Source: Xiphydria camelus (Eukaryota; Arthropoda; Insecta; Hymenoptera; Xiphydriidae). From it: a stretch of DNA of 64,000 nucleotides. Of this stretch, positions 28,301 through 41,117 are shown one piece after another. The position numbers and the translations under genes are program-made. The stretch spans positions 27,878,278-27,942,277 of the forward strand of contig OY783194.1 in NCBI GenBank assembly GCA_963678675.1. The letters run 5' to 3'. The notes under the pieces are model-generated. The model was not told the DNA's origin, did not search any database, and was given only the letters and a program-made list of their open reading frames with translations. Position 1 is the first letter of the stretch. Each line of letters begins with the position of its first letter.

Positions 28301-31300
28301 AAAATCAGCGTTATTTCATATTTCCTTTGAGATTTCGACCAAATAACCGTGTTTTTCGGAATCAGCGTAAAAAAATACATCGGATAGGGTGGTCGAGATT
28401 CCAATTCCGAAGATTTTCATTTTTCGAAAAAATTGACAATTTCTGTAAGGTCGGGACCTTACAGAAAATGCGATTTTTCGCAAAAATCGAAATCTCTGGA
28501 ATCGAATTCTCGACCATCCTATCTTATGTATTTTTTCGCGCTGATTACGAAAATGATAGATATATTGAGGAAATCTCAACGGAACACCGAGATATCGATG
28601 ATTTCTTGCGGGAAAAATATTTTTTTTATACACAAAATCAGCGTTATTTCATATTTCCTTTGAGATTTCGACCAAATAACCGTGTTTTTCGGAATCAGCG
28701 TAAAAAAATACATCGGATAGGGTGGTCGAGATTCCAATTCCGAAAATTTTCATTTTTCGAAAAAATTGACAATTTCTGTAAGGTCGGGACCTTACAGAAA
28801 ATGCGATTTTTCGCAAAAATCGAAATCTCTGGAATCGAATTCTCGACCATCCTATCTTATGTATTTTTTCGCGCTGATTACGAAAATGATAGATTTATTG
28901 AGGAAATCTCAACGGAACACCGAGATATCGATGATTTCTTGCGGAAAAAATATTTTCTTTATACACAAAATCAGCGTTATTTCATATTTCCTTTGAGATT
29001 TCGACCAAATAACCGTGCTTTTCGGAATCAGCGTAAAAAAATACATCGGATAGGGTGGTCGAGATTCCAATTCCGAAGATTTTCATTTTTCGAAAAAATT
29101 GACAATTTCTGTAAGGTCGGGACCTTACAGAAAATGCGATTTTTCGCAAAAATCGAAATCTCTGGAATCGAATTCTCGACCATCCTATCTTACGTATTTT
29201 TTCGCGCTGATTACGAAAATGATAGATTTATTGAGGAAATCTCAACGGAACACCGAGATATCGATGATTTCTTGCGGAAAAAATATTTTCTTTATACACA
29301 AAATCAGCGTTATTTCATATTTCCTTTGAGATTTCGACCAAATAACCGTGTTTTTCGGAATCAGCGTAAAAAAATACATCGGATAGGGTGGTCGAGATTC
29401 CAATTCCGAAGATTTTCATTTTTCGAAAAAATTGACAATTTCTGTAAGGTCGGGACCTTACAGAAAATGCGATTTTTCGCAAAAATCGAAATCTCTGGAA
29501 TCGAATTCTCGACCATCCTATCTTATGTATTTTTTCGCGCTGATTACGAAAATGATAGATATATTGAGGAAATCTCAACGGAACACCGAGATATCGATGA
29601 TTTCTTGCGGGAAAAATATTTTTTTTATACACAAAATCAGCGTTATTTCATATTTCCTTTGAGATTTCGACCAAATAACCGTGTTTTTCGGAATCAGCGT
29701 AAAAAAATACATCGGATAGGGTGGTCGAGATTCCAATTCCGAAAATTTTCATTTTTCGAAAAAATTGACAATTTCTGTAAGGTCGGGACCTTACAGAAAA
29801 TGCGATTTTTCGCAAAAATCGAAATCTCTGGAATCGAATTCTCGACCATCCTATCTTATGTATTTTTTCGCGCTGATTACGAAAATGATAGATTTATTGA
29901 GGAAATCTCAACGGAACACCGAGATATCGATGATTTCTTGCGGAAAGAAAAATTTCTTTATACACAAAATCAGCGTTATTTCATATTACCTTTGAGATTT
30001 CGACCAAATAACCGTGCTTTTTGGAATCAGCGTAAAAAAATACATCGGATAGGGTGGTCGAGATTCCAATTCCGAAGATTTTCATTTTTCGAAAAAATTG
30101 ACAATTTCTGTAAGGTCGGGACCTTACAGAAAATGCGATTTTTCGCAAAAATCGAAATCTCTGGAATCGAATTCTCGACCATCCTATCTTATGTATTTTT
30201 TCGCGCTGATTACGAAAATGATAGATTTATTGAGGAAATCTCAACGGAACACCGAGATATCGATGATTTCTTGCGGGAAAGAAAAATTTCTTTATACACA
30301 AAATCAGCGTTATTTCATATTTCCTTTGAGATTTCGACCAAATAACCGTGTTTTTCGGAATCAGCGTAAAAAAATACATCGGATAGGGTGGTCGAGATTC
30401 CAATTCCGAAGATTTTCATTTTTCGAAAAAATTGACAATTTCTGTAAGGTCGGGACCTTACAGAAAATGCGATTTTTCGCAAAAATCGAAATCTCTGGAA
30501 TCGAATTCTCGACCATCCTATCTTATGTATTTTTTCGCGCTGATTACGAAAATGATAGATTTATTGAGGAAATCTCAACGGAACACCGAGATATCGATGA
30601 TTTCTTGCGGAAAAAATATTTTTTTTATACACAAAATCAGCGTTGTTTCATATTTCCTTTGAGATTTCGACCAAATAACCGTGCTTTTCGGAATCAGCGT
30701 AAAAAAATACATCGGATAGGGTGGTCGAGATTCCAATTCCGAAGATTTTCATTTTTCGAAAAAATTGACAATTTCTGTAAGGTCGGGACCTTACAGAAAA
30801 TGCGATTTTTCGCAAAAATCGAAATCTCTGGAATCGAATTCTCGACCATCCTATCTTATGTATTTTTTCGCGCTGATTACGAAAATGATAGATTTATTGA
30901 GGAAATCTCAACGGAACACCGAGATATCGATGATTTCTTGCGGGAAAAAAAATTTCTTTATACACAAAATCAGCGTTATTTCATATTTCCTTTGAGATTT
31001 CGACCAAATAACCGTGCTTTTCGGAATCAGCGTAAAAAAATACATCGGATAGGGTGGTCGAGATTCCAATTCCGAAGATTTTCATTTTTCGAAAAAATTG
31101 ACAATTTCTGTAAGGTCGGGACCTTACAGAAAATGCGATTTTTCGCAAAAATCGAAATCTCTGGAATCGAATTCTCGACCATCCTATCTTATGTATTTTT
31201 TCGCGCTGATTACGAAAATGATAGATTTATTGAGGAAATCTCAACGGAACACCGAGATATCGATGATTTCTTGCGGAAAAAATATTTTCTTTATACACAA

Positions 31301-32023
31301 AATCAGCGTTATTTCATATTTCCTTTGAGATTTCGACCAAATAACCGTGCTTTTCGGAATCAGCGTAAAAAAATACATCGGATAGGGTGGTCGAGATTCC
31401 AATTCCGAAGATTTTCATTTTTCGAAAAAATTGACAATTTCTGTAAGGTCGGGACCTTACAGAAAATGCGATTTTTCGCAAAAATCGAAATCTCTGGAAT
31501 CGAATTCTCGACCATCCTATCTTATGTATTTTTTCGCGCTGATTACGAAAATGATAGATATATTGAGGAAATCTCAACGGAACACCGAGATATCGATGAT
31601 TTCTTGCGGGAAAAATATTTTTTTTATACACAAAATCAGCGTTATTTCATATTTCCTTTGAGATTTCGACCAAATAACCGTGCTTTTCGGAATCAGCGTA
31701 AAAAAATACATCGGATAGGGTGGTCGAGATTCCAATTCCGAAGATTTTCATTTTTCGAAAAAATTGACAATTTCTGTAAGGTCGGGACCTTACAGAAAAT
31801 GCGATTTTTCGCAAAAATCGAAATCTCTGGAATCGAATTCTCGACCATCCTATCTTATGTATTTTTTCGCGCTGATTACGAAAATGATAGATTTATTGAG
31901 GAAATCTCAACGGAACACCGAGATATCGATGATTTCTTGCGGGAAAAAAAATTTCTTTATACACAAAATCAGCGTTATTTCATATTTCCTTTGAGATTTC
32001 GACCAAATAACCGTGCTTTTCGG

Positions 32024-32189
32024 AATCAGCATAAAAAAATACATAAGATAGGGTGATCCAGAATTCGATTCCAGAGATTTCGATTTTTGCAAAAAATCTA
32101 AGGCATACCCCTTAGATTTTTCGCAAAAATCGAAATCTCTGGAATCGAATTCTCGACCATCCTATCTTACGTATTTTTTCGCGCTGATT
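32024..32189. repeat. Palindromic type-B monomer, copy 1 (166-bp palindrome)
   Basis: Arms of exactly 80 bp (32,024-32,103 and 32,110-32,189) flank CATACC (32,104-32,109). By hand count 72 of 80 positions pair without gaps. The inner 12 bp (aaaaatctaagg / ccttagattttt) and a 34-bp block around gaattcgattcc are perfect. The right arm is the normal monomer's right arm. The left arm is replaced by a near-exact reverse complement of it, with cataccccttag at the centre in place of the usual GG stem-loop. It brings a second EcoRI site (32,061-32,066). The monomer is about 312 bp instead of 333. Inference: either a relic of the original palindrome or a hairpin-templated conversion of the left arm. 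Confidence 0.9.
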
Positions 32190-33071
32190 ACGAAAATGAT
32201 AGATTTATTGAGGAAATCTCAACGGAACACCGAGATATCGATGATTTCTTGCGGAAAAAAAAATTTCTTTATACACAAAATCAGCGTTATTTCATATTTC
32301 CTTTGAGATTTCGACCAAATAACCGTGCTTTTCGGAATCAGCGTAAAAAAATACATCGGATAGGGTGGTCGAGATTCCAATTCCGAAGATTTTCATTTTT
32401 CGAAAAAATTGACAATTTCTGTAAGGTCGGGACCTTACAGAAAATGCGATTTTTCGCAAAAATCGAAATCTCTGGAATCGAATTCTCGACCATCCTATCT
32501 TATGTATTTTTTCGCGCTGATTACGAAAATGATAGATTTATTGAGGAAATCTCAACGGAACACCGAGATATCGATGATTTCTTGCGGAAAAAAAATTTCT
32601 TTATACACAAAATCAGCGTTATTTCATATTTCCTTTGAGATTTCGACCAAATAACCGTGCTTTTCGGAATCAGCGTAAAAAAATACATCGGATAGGGTGG
32701 TCGAGATTCCAATTCCGAAAATTTTCATTTTTCGAAAAAATTGACAATTTCTGTAAGGTCGGGACCTTACAGAAAATGCGATTTTTCGCAAAAATCGAAA
32801 TCTCTGGAATCGAATTCTCGACCATCCTATCTTATGTATTTTTTCGCGCTGATTACGAAAATGATAGATTTATTGAGGAAATCTCAACGGAACACCGAGA
32901 TATCGATGATTTCTTGCGGAAAAAATATTTTCTTTATACACAAAATCAGCGTTATTTCATATTTCCTTTGAGATTTCGACCAAATAACCGTGCTTTTCGG
33001 AATCAGCGTAAAAAAATACATCGGATAGGGTGGTCGAGATTCCAATTCCGAAAATTTTCATTTTTCGAAAA

Positions 33072-33160
33072 GATTGACAATTTCTGTAAGGTCGGGACCT
33101 TACAGAAAATGCGATTTTTCGCAAAAATCGAAATCTGTGAAATCGAATTCTCGAGCATCC
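33072..33160. repeat. XhoI-type variant haplotype, copy 1
   Basis: One monomer carries four or five linked changes: aaaaGattgac, aaatctGtgAaatcg and ctcgaGcatcc. The last creates CTCGAG at 33,150-33,155. It follows a monomer with the aaaaaatattttcttt tail, as do the other three copies. Confidence 0.8.
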
Positions 33161-35331
33161 TATCTTATGTATTTTTTCGCGCTGATTACGAAAATGATAG
33201 ATTTATTGAGGAAATCTCAACGGAACACCGAGATATCGATGATTTCTTGCGGAAAAAAAAATTTCTTTATACACAAAATCAGCGTTATTTCATATTTCCT
33301 TTGAGATTTCGACCAAATAACCGTGCTTTTCGGAATCAGCGTAAAAAAATACATCGGATAGGGTGGTCGAGATTCCAATTCCGAAGATTTTCATTTTTCG
33401 AAAAAATTGACAATTTCTGTAAGGTCGGGACCTTACAGAAAATGCGATTTTTCGCAAAAATCGAAATCTCTGGAATCGAATTCTCGACCATCCTATCTTA
33501 TGTATTTTTTCGCGCTGATTACGAAAATGATAGATTTATTGAGGAAATCTCAACGGAACACCGAGATATCGATGATTTCTTGCGGAAAGAAAAATTTCTT
33601 TATACACAAAATCAGCGTTATTTCATATTTCCTTTGAGATTTCGACCAAATAACCGTGCTTTTCGGAATCAGCGTAAAAAAATACCTCGGATAGGGTGGT
33701 CGAGATTCCAATTCCGAAAATTTTCATTTTTCGAAAAAATTGACAATTTCTGTAAGGTCGGGACCTTACAGAAAATGCGATTTTTCGCAAAAATCGAAAT
33801 CTCTGGAATCGAATTCTCGACCATCCTATCTTATGTATTTTTTCGCGCTGATTACGAAAATGATAGATATATTGAGGAAATCTCAACGGAACACCGAGAT
33901 ATCGATGATTTCTTGCGGAAAAAAAATTTCTTTATACACAAAATCAGCGTTATTTCATATTTCCTTTGAGATTTCGACCAAATAACCGTGCTTTTCGGAA
34001 TCAGCGTAAAAAAATACATCGGATAGGGTGGTCGAGATTCCAATTCCGAAGATTTTCATTTTTCGAAAAAATTGACAATTTCTGTAAGGTCGGGACCTTA
34101 CAGAAAATGCGATTTTTCGCAAAAATCGAAATCTCTGGAATCGAATTCTCGACCATCCTATCTTATGTATTTTTTCGCGCTGATTACGAAAATGATAGAT
34201 TTATTGAGGAAATCTCAACGGAACACCGAGATATCGATGATTTCTTGCGGGAAAAAAAATTTCTTTATACACAAAATCAGCGTTATTTCATATTTCCTTT
34301 GAGATTTCGACCAAATAACCGTGCTTTTCGGAATCAGCGTAAAAAAATACCTCGGATAGGGTGGTCGAGATTCCAATTCCGAAAATTTTCATTTTTCGAA
34401 AAAATTGACAATTTCTGTAAGGTCGGGACCTTACAGAAAATGCGATTTTTCGCAAAAATCGAAATCTCTGGAATCGAATTCTCGACCATCCTATCTTATG
34501 TATTTTTTCGCGCTGATTACGAAAATGATAGATATATTGAGGAAATCTCAACGGAACACCGAGATATCGATGATTTCTTGCGGGAAAAATATTTTTTTTA
34601 TACACAAAATCAGCGTTATTTCATATTTCCTTTGAGATTTCGACCAAATAACCGTGTTTTTCGGAATCAGCGTAAAAAAATACATCGGATAGGGTGGTCG
34701 AGATTCCAATTCCGAAAATTTTCATTTTTCGAAAAAATTGACAATTTCTGTAAGGTCGGGACCTTACAGAAAATGCGATTTTTCGCAAAAATCGAAATCT
34801 CTGGAATCGAATTCTCGACCATCCTATCTTATGTATTTTTTCGCGCTGATTACGAAAATGATAGATTTATTGAGGAAATCTCAACGGAACACCGAGATAT
34901 CGATGATTTCTTGCGGAAAGAAAAATTTCTTTATACACAAAATCAGCGTTATTTCATATTACCTTTGAGATTTCGACCAAATAACCGTGCTTTTTGGAAT
35001 CAGCGTAAAAAAATACATCGGATAGGGTGGTCGAGATTCCAATTCCGAAGATTTTCATTTTTCGAAAAAATTGACAATTTCTGTAAGGTCGGGACCTTAC
35101 AGAAAATGCGATTTTTCGCAAAAATCGAAATCTCTGGAATCGAATTCTCGACCATCCTATCTTATGTATTTTTTCGCGCTGATTACGAAAATGATAGATT
35201 TATTGAGGAAATCTCAACGGAACACCGAGATATCGATGATTTCTTGCGGGAAAGAAAAATTTCTTTATACACAAAATCAGCGTTATTTCATATTTCCTTT
35301 GAGATTTCGACCAAATAACCGTGCTTTTCGG

Positions 35332-35497
35332 AATCAGCATAAAAAAATACATAAGATAGGGTGATCCAGAATTCGATTCCAGAGATTTCGATTTTTGCAA
35401 AAAATCTAAGGCATACCCCTTAGATTTTTCGCAAAAATCGAAATCTCTGGAATCGAATTCTCGACCATCCTATCTTACGTATTTTTTCGCGCTGATT
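35332..35497. repeat. Palindromic type-B monomer, copy 2
   Basis: Same 80 + 6 + 80 bp organisation and the same CATACC centre as at 32,024. Its monomer then has a private G in gagatGtcgat (about 35,545), which destroys the usual EcoRV/ClaI overlap. The preceding monomer ends in the gggaaaGaaaaattt tail. Confidence 0.9.
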
Positions 35498-36975
35498 ACG
35501 AAAATGATAGATTTATTGAGGAAATCTCAACGGAACACCGAGATGTCGATGATTTCTTGCGGAAAAAAAAATTTCTTTATACACAAAATCAGCGTTATTT
35601 CATATTTCCTTTGAGATTTCGACCAAATAACCGTGCTTTTCGGAATCAGCGTAAAAAAATACATCGGATAGGGTGGTCGAGATTCCAATTCCGAAAATTT
35701 TCATTTTTCGAAAAAATTGACAATTTCTGTAAGGTCGGGACCTTACAGAAAATGCGATTTTTCGCAAAAATCGAAATCTCTGGAATCGAATTCTCGACCA
35801 TCCTGTCTTATGTATTTTTTCGCGCTGATTACGAAAATGATAGATTTATTGAGGAAATCTCAACGGAACACCGAGATATCGATGATTTCTTGCGGAAAAA
35901 ATATTTTTTTTATACATAAAATCAGCGTTATTTCATATTTCCTTTGAGATTTCGACCAAATAACCGTGCTTTTCGGAATCAGCGTAAAAAAATACATCGG
36001 ATAGGGTGGTCGAGATTCCAATTCCGAAGATTTTCATTTTTCGAAAAAATTGACAATTTCTGTAAGGTCGGGACCTTACAGAAAATGCGATTTTTCGCAA
36101 AAATCGAAATCTCTGGAATCGAATTCTCGACCATCCTATCTTATGTATTTTTTCGCGCTGATTACGAAAATGATAGATATATTGAGGAAATCTCAACGGA
36201 ACACCGAGATATCGATGATTTCTTGCGGGAAAAATATTTTTTTTATACACAAAATCAGCGTTATTTCATATTTCCTTTGAGATTTCGACCAAATAACCGT
36301 GCTTTTCGGAATCAGCGTAAAAAAATACATCGGATAGGGTGGTCGAGATTCCAATTCCGAAGATTTTCATTTTTCGAAAAAATTGACAATTTCTGTAAGG
36401 TCGGGACCTTACAGAAAATGCGATTTTTCGCAAAAATCGAAATCTCTGGAATCGAATTCTCGACCATCCTATCTTATGTATTTTTTCGCGCTGATTACGA
36501 AAATGATAGATTTATTGAGGAAATCTCAACGGAACACCGAGATATCGATGATTTCTTGCGGAAAAAATATTTTTTTTATACACAAAATCAGCGTTGTTTC
36601 ATATTTCCTTTGAGATTTCGACCAAATAACCGTGCTTTTCGGAATCAGCGTAAAAAAATACATCGGATAGGGTGGTCGAGATTCCAATTCCGAAGATTTT
36701 CATTTTTCGAAAAAATTGACAATTTCTGTAAGGTCGGGACCTTACAGAAAATGCGATTTTTCGCAAAAATCGAAATCTCTGGAATCGAATTCTCGACCAT
36801 CCTATCTTATGTATTTTTTCGCGCTGATTACGAAAATGATAGATTTATTGAGGAAATCTCAACGGAACACCGAGATATCGATGATTTCTTGCGGGAAAAA
36901 AAATTTCTTTATACACAAAATCAGCGTTATTTCATATTTCCTTTGAGATTTCGACCAAATAACCGTGCTTTTCGG

Positions 36976-37141
36976 AATCAGCATAAAAAAATACATAAGA
37001 TAGGGTGATCCAGAATTCGATTCCAGAGATTTCGATTTTTGCAAAAAATCTAAGGCATACCCCTTAGATTTTTCGCAAAAATCGAAATCTCTGGAATCGA
37101 ATTCTCGACCATCCTATCTTACGTATTTTTTCGCGCTGATT
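36976..37141. repeat. Palindromic type-B monomer, copy 3
   Basis: Same arms and centre as copy 1. It lies 1,644 bp (four standard monomers plus one type-B) after copy 2, and the following monomers (GAAAATTTT plus catcctGtctta plus tacaTaaaatc) are the same as those after copy 2. The type-B copy therefore belongs to a local higher-order unit. Confidence 0.9.
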
Positions 37142-38024
37142 ACGAAAATGATAGATTTATTGAGGAAATCTCAACGGAACACCGAGATATCGATGATTTC
37201 TTGCGGAAAAAAAAATTTCTTTATACACAAAATCAGCGTTATTTCATATTTCCTTTGAGATTTCGACCAAATAACCGTGCTTTTCGGAATCAGCGTAAAA
37301 AAATACATCGGATAGGGTGGTCGAGATTCCAATTCCGAAAATTTTCATTTTTCGAAAAAATTGACAATTTCTGTAAGGTCGGGACCTTACAGAAAATGCG
37401 ATTTTTCGCAAAAATCGAAATCTCTGGAATCGAATTCTCGACCATCCTGTCTTATGTATTTTTTCGCGCTGATTACGAAAATGATAGATTTATTGAGGAA
37501 ATCTCAACGGAACACCGAGATATCGATGATTTCTTGCGGAAAAAATATTTTTTTTATACATAAAATCAGCGTTATTTCATATTTCCTTTGAGATTTCGAC
37601 CAAATAACCGTGCTTTTCGGAATCAGCGTAAAAAAATACATCGGATAGGGTGGTCGAGATTCCAATTCCGAAGATTTTCATTTTTCGAAAAAATTGACAA
37701 TTTCTGTAAGGTCGGGACCTTACAGAAAATGCGATTTTTCGCAAAAATCGAAATCTCTGGAATCGAATTCTCGACCATCCTATCTTATGTATTTTTTCGC
37801 GCTGATTACGAAAATGATAGATTTATTGAGGAAATCTCAACGGAACACCGAGATATCGATGATTTCTTGCGGAAAAAATATTTTCTTTATACACAAAATC
37901 AGCGTTATTTCATATTTCCTTTGAGATTTCGACCAAATAACCGTGCTTTTCGGAATCAGCGTAAAAAAATACATCGGATAGGGTGGTCGAGATTCCAATT
38001 CCGAAAATTTTCATTTTTCGAAAA

Positions 38025-38115
38025 GATTGACAATTTCTGTAAGGTCGGGACCTTACAGAAAATGCGATTTTTCGCAAAAATCGAAATCTGTGAAATCGAA
38101 TTCTCGAGCATCCTA
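38025..38115. repeat. XhoI-type variant haplotype, copy 2
   Basis: Same linked changes as at 33,072, with CTCGAG at 38,103-38,108. Here the right side of the monomer differs (agatAtatt and the ggg-T8 tail), so the haplotype has been recombined within a monomer. Confidence 0.8.
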
Positions 38116-40951
38116 TCTTATGTATTTTTTCGCGCTGATTACGAAAATGATAGATATATTGAGGAAATCTCAACGGAACACCGAGATATCGATGATTTCT
38201 TGCGGGAAAAATATTTTTTTTATACACAAAATCAGCGTTATTTCATATTTCCTTTGAGATTTCGACCAAATAACCGTGTTTTTCGGAATCAGCGTAAAAA
38301 AATACATCGGATAGGGTGGTCGAGATTCCAATTCCGAAGATTATCATTTTTCGAAAAAATTGACAATTTCTGTAAGGTCGGGACCTTACAGAAAATGCGA
38401 TTTTTCGCAAAAATCGAAATCTCTGGAATCGAATTCTCGACCATCCTATCTTATGTATTTTTTCGCGCTGATTACGAAAATGATAGATTTATTGAGGAAA
38501 TCTCAACGGAACACCGAGATATCGATGATTTCTTGCGGAAAAAATATTTTTTTTATACACAAAATCAGCGTTGTTTCATATTTCCTTTGAGATTTCGACC
38601 AAATAACCGTGCTTTTCGGAATCAGCGTAAAAAAATACATCGGATAGGGTGGTCGAGATTCCAATTCCGAAAATTTTCATTTTTCGAAAAAATTGACAAT
38701 TTCTGTAAGGTCGGGACCTTACAGAAAATGCGATTTTTCGCAAAAATCGAAATCTCTGGAATCGAATTCTCGACCATCCTGTCTTATGTATTTTTTCGCG
38801 CTGATTACGAAAATGATAGATTTATTGAGGAAATCTCAACGGAACACCGAGATATCGATGATTTCTTGCGGAAAGAAAAATTTCTTTATACACAAAATCA
38901 GCGTTATTTCATATTACCTTTGAGATTTCGACCAAATAACCGTGCTTTTTGGAATCAGCGTAAAAAAATACATCGGATAGGGTGGTCGAGATTCCAATTC
39001 CGAAGATTTTCATTTTTCGAAAAAATTGACAATTTCTGTAAGGTCGGGACCTTACAGAAAATGCGATTTTTCGCAAAAATCGAAATCTCTGGAATCGAAT
39101 TCTCGACCATCCTATCTTATGTATTTTTTCGCGCTGATTACGAAAATGATAGATTTATTGAGGAAATCTCAACGGAACACCGAGATATCGATGATTTCTT
39201 GCGGGAAAGAAAAATTTCTTTATACACAAAATCAGCGTTATTTCATATTTCCTTTGAGATTTCGACCAAATAACCGTGCTTTTCGGAATCAGCGTAAAAA
39301 AATACATCGGATAGGGTGGTCGAGATTCCAATTCCGAAGATTTTCATTTTTCGAAAAAATTGACAATTTCTGTAAGGTCGGGACCTTACAGAAAATGCGA
39401 TTTTTCGCAAAAATCGAAATCTCTGGAATCGAATTCTCGACCATCCTATCTTATGTATTTTTTCGCGCTGATTACGAAAATGATAGATATATTGAGGAAA
39501 TCTCAACGGAACACCGAGATATCGATGATTTCTTGCGGGAAAAATATTTTTTTTATACACAAAATCAGCGTTATTTCATATTTCCTTTGAGATTTCGACC
39601 AAATAACCGTGTTTTTCGGAATCAGCGTAAAAAAATACATCGGATAGGGTGGTCGAGATTCCAATTCCGAAGATTATCATTTTTCGAAAAAATTGACAAT
39701 TTCTGTAAGGTCGGGACCTTACAGAAAATGCGATTTTTCGCAAAAATCGAAATCTCTGGAATCGAATTCTCGACCATCCTATCTTATGTATTTTTTCGCG
39801 CTGATTACGAAAATGATAGATTTATTGAGGAAATCTCAACGGAACACCGAGATATCGATGATTTCTTGCGGAAAAAATATTTTTTTTATACACAAAATCA
39901 GCGTTGTTTCATATTTCCTTTGAGATTTCGACCAAATAACCGTGCTTTTCGGAATCAGCGTAAAAAAATACATCGGATAGGGTGGTCGAGATTCCAATTC
40001 CGAAGATTTTCATTTTTCGAAAAAATTGACAATTTCTGTAAGGTCGGGACCTTACAGAAAATGCGATTTTTCGCAAAAATCGAAATCTCTGGAATCGAAT
40101 TCTCGACCATCCTATCTTATGTATTTTTTCGCGCTGATTACGAAAATGATAGATTTATTGAGGAAATCTCAACGGAACACCGAGATATCGATGATTTCTT
40201 GCGGAAAAAAAATTTCTTTATACACAAAATCAGCGTTATTTCATATTTCCTTTGAGATTTCGACCAAATAACCGTGCTTTTCGGAATCAGCGTAAAAAAA
40301 TACATCGGATAGGGTGGTCGAGATTCCAATTCCGAAAATTTTCATTTTTCGAAAAAATTGACAATTTCTGTAAGGTCGGGACCTTACAGAAAATGCGATT
40401 TTTCGCAAAAATCGAAATCTCTGGAATCGAATTCTCGACCATCCTATCTTATGTATTTTTTCGCGCTGATTACGAAAATGATAGATTTATTGAGGAAATC
40501 TCAACGGAACACCGAGATATCGATGATTTCTTGCGGAAAAAATATTTTCTTTATACACAAAATCAGCGTTATTTCATATTTCCTTTGAGATTTCGACTAA
40601 ATAACCGTGCTTTTCGGAATCAGCGTAAAAAAATACATCGGATAGGGTGGTCGAGATTCCAATTCCGAAAATTTTCATTTTTCGAAAAAATTGACAATTT
40701 CTGTAAGGTCGGGACCTTACAGAAAATGCGATTTTTCGCAAAAATCGAAATCTCTGGAATCGAATTCTCGACCATCCTATCTTATGTATTTTTTCGCGCT
40801 GATTACGAAAATGATAGATTTATTGAGGAAATCTCAACGGAACACCGAGATATCGATGATTTCTTGCGGGAAAGAAAAATTTCTTTATACACAAAATCAG
40901 CGTTATTTCATATTTCCTTTCAGATTTCGACCAAATAACCGTGCTTTTCGG

Positions 40952-41117
40952 AATCAGCATAAAAAAATACATAAGATAGGGTGATCCAGAATTCGATTCC
41001 AGAGATTTCGATTTTTGCAAAAAATCTAAGGCATACCCCTTAGATTTTTCGCAAAAATCGAAATCTCTGGAATCGAATTCTCGACCATCCTATCTTATGT
41101 ATTTTTTCGCGCTGATT
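40952..41117. repeat. Palindromic type-B monomer, copy 4
   Basis: Same organisation, but with cttaTgtat instead of cttaCgtat in the right arm, which pairs with the left arm: 73 of 80 positions match. A private change (ctttCagattt, about 40,921) lies just upstream. The block around it has a counterpart at 44.2-45.9 kb without the type-B copy. Confidence 0.9.

Larger units (their letters stand above)
1..28350. repeat. Left domain: highly homogenised monomers in nested higher-order repeats
   Basis: About 85 monomers. All carry the ccgaaGatttt allele, and they differ mainly at the T/C site (cttaT/Cgta), the agatT/Atat site, the TTTC/CCTC site and the A/T tail. Combinations of these sites define a few monomer types that recur in fixed order, giving 5-mer, 7-mer and larger periods described separately. 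The first central-type tail (gggA8TTTC) appears at about 25,280, so the domain edge is gradual. Confidence 0.8.

Noticed and set aside
32024..32189. Foldback transposon or MITE insertion
   Set aside because: The palindrome's right arm is the normal satellite sequence and its left end joins the monomer in register, shortening it to about 312 bp. There is no target-site duplication and no added length, so it is a variant monomer, not an insertion.
35911..35925. Premature stop (tacaTaaaatc) as evidence of a decaying gene
   Set aside because: The change recurs in several monomers as a satellite allele and tracks higher-order blocks. Without a supported gene it has no coding meaning.
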